A stretch of DNA of 8,137 nt from Oscillospiraceae bacterium. Its GTDB lineage: Bacteria > Bacillota > Clostridia > Oscillospirales > Oscillospiraceae. Below are positions 6,373-8,137 of this stretch, one piece after another. A model generated the notes under the pieces. That model was not told the DNA's origin. It was given only the letters and a program-made list of their open reading frames with translations, and did no database searches. The DNA is taken from contig CACXCV010000151.1 of NCBI GenBank assembly GCA_902766215.1, positions 1 to 8,137 on the forward strand, written 5' to 3'. The translations under genes were made by a program, and so were the position numbers. Numbering within the stretch: the stretch's first letter is position 1; the number at the start of each line of letters is the position of its first letter.

Positions 6373-7152
6373 ATGAAAAAGATTCTGTCCGCTGTTCTTG
6401 CCCTGATGCTGGTGCTGTCGCTGGCAGCATGCAGCCAGAACACCACCAACCAGCCCGCTGCGGATGACAGCAACGCTAACAGCAGCGACAGCAACGTCGC
6501 TGCCGACGTCAAGTCCGAGGGCGTCATGACCTATGACGAGTATGTCGCTGCCGCGCTGGACAGCCAGGTCGTTGTCGAGACCTATGTGCAGGCCAAGCAG
6601 TCCTGGTGGGAGGACAAGGCGACGGTTTATACCCAGGACAAGGACGGCGCCTATTTCCTGTACAACATGGCGTGCTCGGAAGAGGACTATGCCAAGCTGG
6701 TTCCCGGCACCAAGATTAAGGTGACCGGCTACAAGTCCGAGTGGTCCGGCGAGGTGGAGATCATCGACGCCACCTTTGAGATCGAAGAGGGCAGCTACAT
6801 TGCCGAGGCAGCCGACATGACCGCGCTGCTGGGCACCGATGAGCTGATCAGGCACCAGAACGAGTTTGTCAGCTTCAAGGGCATGACCGTCGAGGCTGCC
6901 AACGACGCCGGCGACGCCTTTATGTACAACTGGGACGGCTCCGGCACGGACGGCGACGACCTGTACTTCAATGTGTCGCTCAACGGCAATACATACACCT
7001 TTACCGTCGAGTCCTATCTGTGTGACAACACCACCGACGTGTACAAGGCTGTGAAGGAGCTGAAGGTTGGCGACAAGATCGACCTGGAGGGCTTCCTGTA
7101 CTGGTATGAGGGTGTGAACCCCCACATCACCGCTGTTACCCCGGCAAAATAA
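6373..7152 (+). CDS. Putative lipoprotein with two OB-fold-like halves
   Basis: This 259-aa protein has a clear lipoprotein signal: MKK, a hydrophobic stretch, and lipobox LAAC with Cys20. AAAGGAG (6359-6365) sits 7 nt before the ATG. A polar, disordered linker rich in Asn, Ser, Asp and Ala spans residues 21-48. The rest looks like two related beta-rich units, about 64-138 and 164-257. Each ends with a Tyr/Phe strand, one Cys (101 and 217), a short helix, then a LVPGTKIKVTGY-like or LKVGDKIDLEGF-like strand. That pattern resembles bacterial OB-fold domains, but I infer the fold from pattern only. The protein should sit on the outer face of the membrane; its function is unknown. It has its own promoter and a strong terminator, so it is a monocistronic unit separate from the transporter. 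Lysine is mostly encoded by AAG after the signal peptide, which may indicate good expression. Confidence 0.85.
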   Translation: MKKILSAVLALMLVLSLAACSQNTTNQPAADDSNANSSDSNVAADVKSEGVMTYDEYVAAALDSQVVVETYVQAKQSWWEDKATVYTQDKDGAYFLYNMACSEEDYAKLVPGTKIKVTGYKSEWSGEVEIIDATFEIEEGSYIAEAADMTALLGTDELIRHQNEFVSFKGMTVEAANDAGDAFMYNWDGSGTDGDDLYFNVSLNGNTYTFTVESYLCDNTTDVYKAVKELKVGDKIDLEGFLYWYEGVNPHITAVTPAK

Positions 7153-7169
7153 ACCCTGCATACAGCAGC

Positions 7170-7207
7170 GCACCCCCGGCTTCACTCCGAAGCCGGGGGT
7201 GCTTTTT
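7170..7207 (+). terminator. Rho-independent terminator of the lipoprotein gene
   Basis: A perfect 14-bp stem (7170-7183 with 7189-7202; arms GCACCCCCGGCTTC and GAAGCCGGGGGTGC) closes the 5-nt loop ACTCC and is followed directly by TTTTT (7203-7207). It starts 17 nt after the lipoprotein stop codon. It is a textbook intrinsic terminator. Confidence 0.95.
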
Positions 7208-7280
7208 GCATCGAGCGGGAAAGGGCAGAACGGGAAGGGATGGAACAAACGGCACGAACCATCCGACGGAAAGGAAAGGA

Positions 7281-7310
7281 TTGACAGGCTGCCCGGCAGT
7301 AGGATATAAT
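7281..7310 (+). promoter_or_regulatory. Full-consensus sigma-A promoter of the second SLH-protein gene
   Basis: TTGACA (7281-7286) and TATAAT (7305-7310) both match the consensus exactly, with an 18-bp spacer. Inside the spacer is a small inverted repeat, CTGCC-C-GGCAG (7289-7299), which could be an operator core. Transcription would start near 7317, about 36 nt before the ATG. Confidence 0.85.
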
Positions 7311-7352
7311 GGAACCGCGAAAACGGAAATAGAAATAAAGGAGGAACCGTGT

Positions 7353-8137
7353 ATGAAAAAACGACTGCTGTCATTCTGCCTGTTTGTCTGTCTGACCCTG
7401 TCCCTTGGCATAACGGCCGGCGCTGCCGCCAGGGCGCCGGAGCCGAATCGGTGGGCGATTCTGCGTTTGGAGCTCAATGGGGGAAAATGTGAGGATGAAA
7501 CCATGGCTGCGCAGAGCGGAAAGATCGGCGCGGTGGTCGATCTGAGCGCCATCGTGCCGGAGCGGGAGGGCTTTGAATTCACCGGCTGGTACCGGGACAA
7601 CTGGCTGACGGAGCGGATCGAGTCCATCAAGCTGGAGCAGAATGAAATGCAGGTGTTTGCCGGCTGGAAGGCGACAGGCAAGACCACGCTGCCGTTCACG
7701 GATGTGAGCCGGGACGACTGGTTTTACTCCGACGTGCTGTTTGCCTATTCCCGGATGCTGATGTGCAGCAGCTTTGACACAGCGTTTTATGCCAACAGCC
7801 CGGTAACCCGGTTGGGGCTGGTTGCGGCGCTCTGGGCGCTGGAGGGCTATCCGGAGGCCAGCAAACCGGCGCGGTTTACGGATGTGGGCGCGGCGGAGGA
7901 ATACAGCTCCGGGGCAATCTCCTGGGCGGTGGAGCAGAACATCGCCACCGGCTATGACGATGGGCGCTTTGGTCTCCTCGACCCCATTACCCGCGAGCAG
8001 ATGGCCGCCATGCTCTATCGCTATATGCAGTCCCGGGGCGAGGGATTTACCGGCAGCTGGTATTTTCCGCTGGACTTTGACGATGCCGATCAGCTGCACA
8101 GCTATGCAGATGAGGCCATGCACTGGTGCGTGATGAA
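7353..8137 (+). CDS. Secreted protein with InlB-like repeat and degenerate SLH repeats (3' truncated)
   Basis: The frame is open from the ATG at 7353 to the right edge (261 complete codons), so the C-terminus is missing. AAAGGAGG (7337-7344) lies 8 nt before the start. Residues 1-28 are a signal peptide (MKKRLL, a hydrophobic core, then AGAAARA with a probable signal peptidase I site). Residues 36-106 form an InlB-type (Listeria-Bacteroides) repeat with LELNGG, GFEFTGWY and FAGW landmarks. SLH-like units follow at about 113-167 (FTDVSRDDWFYSDV), 174-230 (FTDV, then TGYDDG and ITREQ) and from 241 (FDDADQLHSYADEAMHW). The first unit lacks a recognisable ITRAE motif (VTRLG instead) and GYPDG is absent, so wall-polymer binding may be weak or shared with later repeats. 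It is probably exported and cell-surface associated; its partner and function are unknown. It differs from the left-hand SLH protein, where the SLH block is C-terminal and well conserved. Confidence 0.85.
   Translation, partial: MKKRLLSFCLFVCLTLSLGITAGAAARAPEPNRWAILRLELNGGKCEDETMAAQSGKIGAVVDLSAIVPEREGFEFTGWYRDNWLTERIESIKLEQNEMQVFAGWKATGKTTLPFTDVSRDDWFYSDVLFAYSRMLMCSSFDTAFYANSPVTRLGLVAALWALEGYPEASKPARFTDVGAAEEYSSGAISWAVEQNIATGYDDGRFGLLDPITREQMAAMLYRYMQSRGEGFTGSWYFPLDFDDADQLHSYADEAMHWCVM

Noticed and set aside
6301..7374. 357-codon open frame on the minus strand
   Set aside because: It runs across the lipoprotein gene, the terminator and a consensus promoter, which a real gene would not be expected to do.

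Overview
The window looks like chromosomal DNA from a Gram-positive (monoderm) member of the Clostridia, most likely a GC-rich gut lineage such as the Oscillospirales. The evidence is S-layer homology (SLH) proteins, two lipobox lipoproteins, strong AGGAGG-type ribosome binding sites, sigma-A-type promoters, a high GC content, and InlB/MucBP-like surface repeats joined to SLH modules. The taxonomic call is an inference from protein style, not a match to a known genome. All six recognisable genes lie on the + strand.

Layout. (1) Positions 1-1568 hold the 3' part of a large surface protein: MucBP-like and InlB-like repeats, a pilin-type isopeptide domain and a C-terminal SLH block. A perfect 16-bp hairpin without a T tract follows it. 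(2) Positions 1721-6282 hold a four-gene carbohydrate-type (CUT1) ABC importer operon with its own extended -10 promoter. The order is ATPase, MalF-type permease, MalG-type permease, solute-binding lipoprotein, with gaps of 18 and 13 nt and then an ATGA overlap. (3) Positions 6286-7207 are a self-contained unit: a palindrome over the -35, a promoter, a 259-aa lipoprotein with two OB-like halves, and a classical terminator. (4) From 7281 a fully consensus promoter drives a second secreted protein with an InlB-like repeat and degenerate SLH repeats, which runs off the right edge.

How the genes work together. The operon encodes a complete importer: capture protein, two channel subunits and a dedicated ATPase. 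No glycosidase, kinase or regulator is present, so the substrate cannot be named. The flanking proteins are envelope proteins, so the window reads as a cell-surface and uptake region.

The most striking feature is the solute-binding protein. It has an N-terminal lipobox (Cys24) and a C-terminal stretch with the layout of a sortase signal: LPATA, a hydrophobic segment, then RKRRK. It may therefore be tethered at both ends, either to membrane and peptidoglycan or twice to the membrane.
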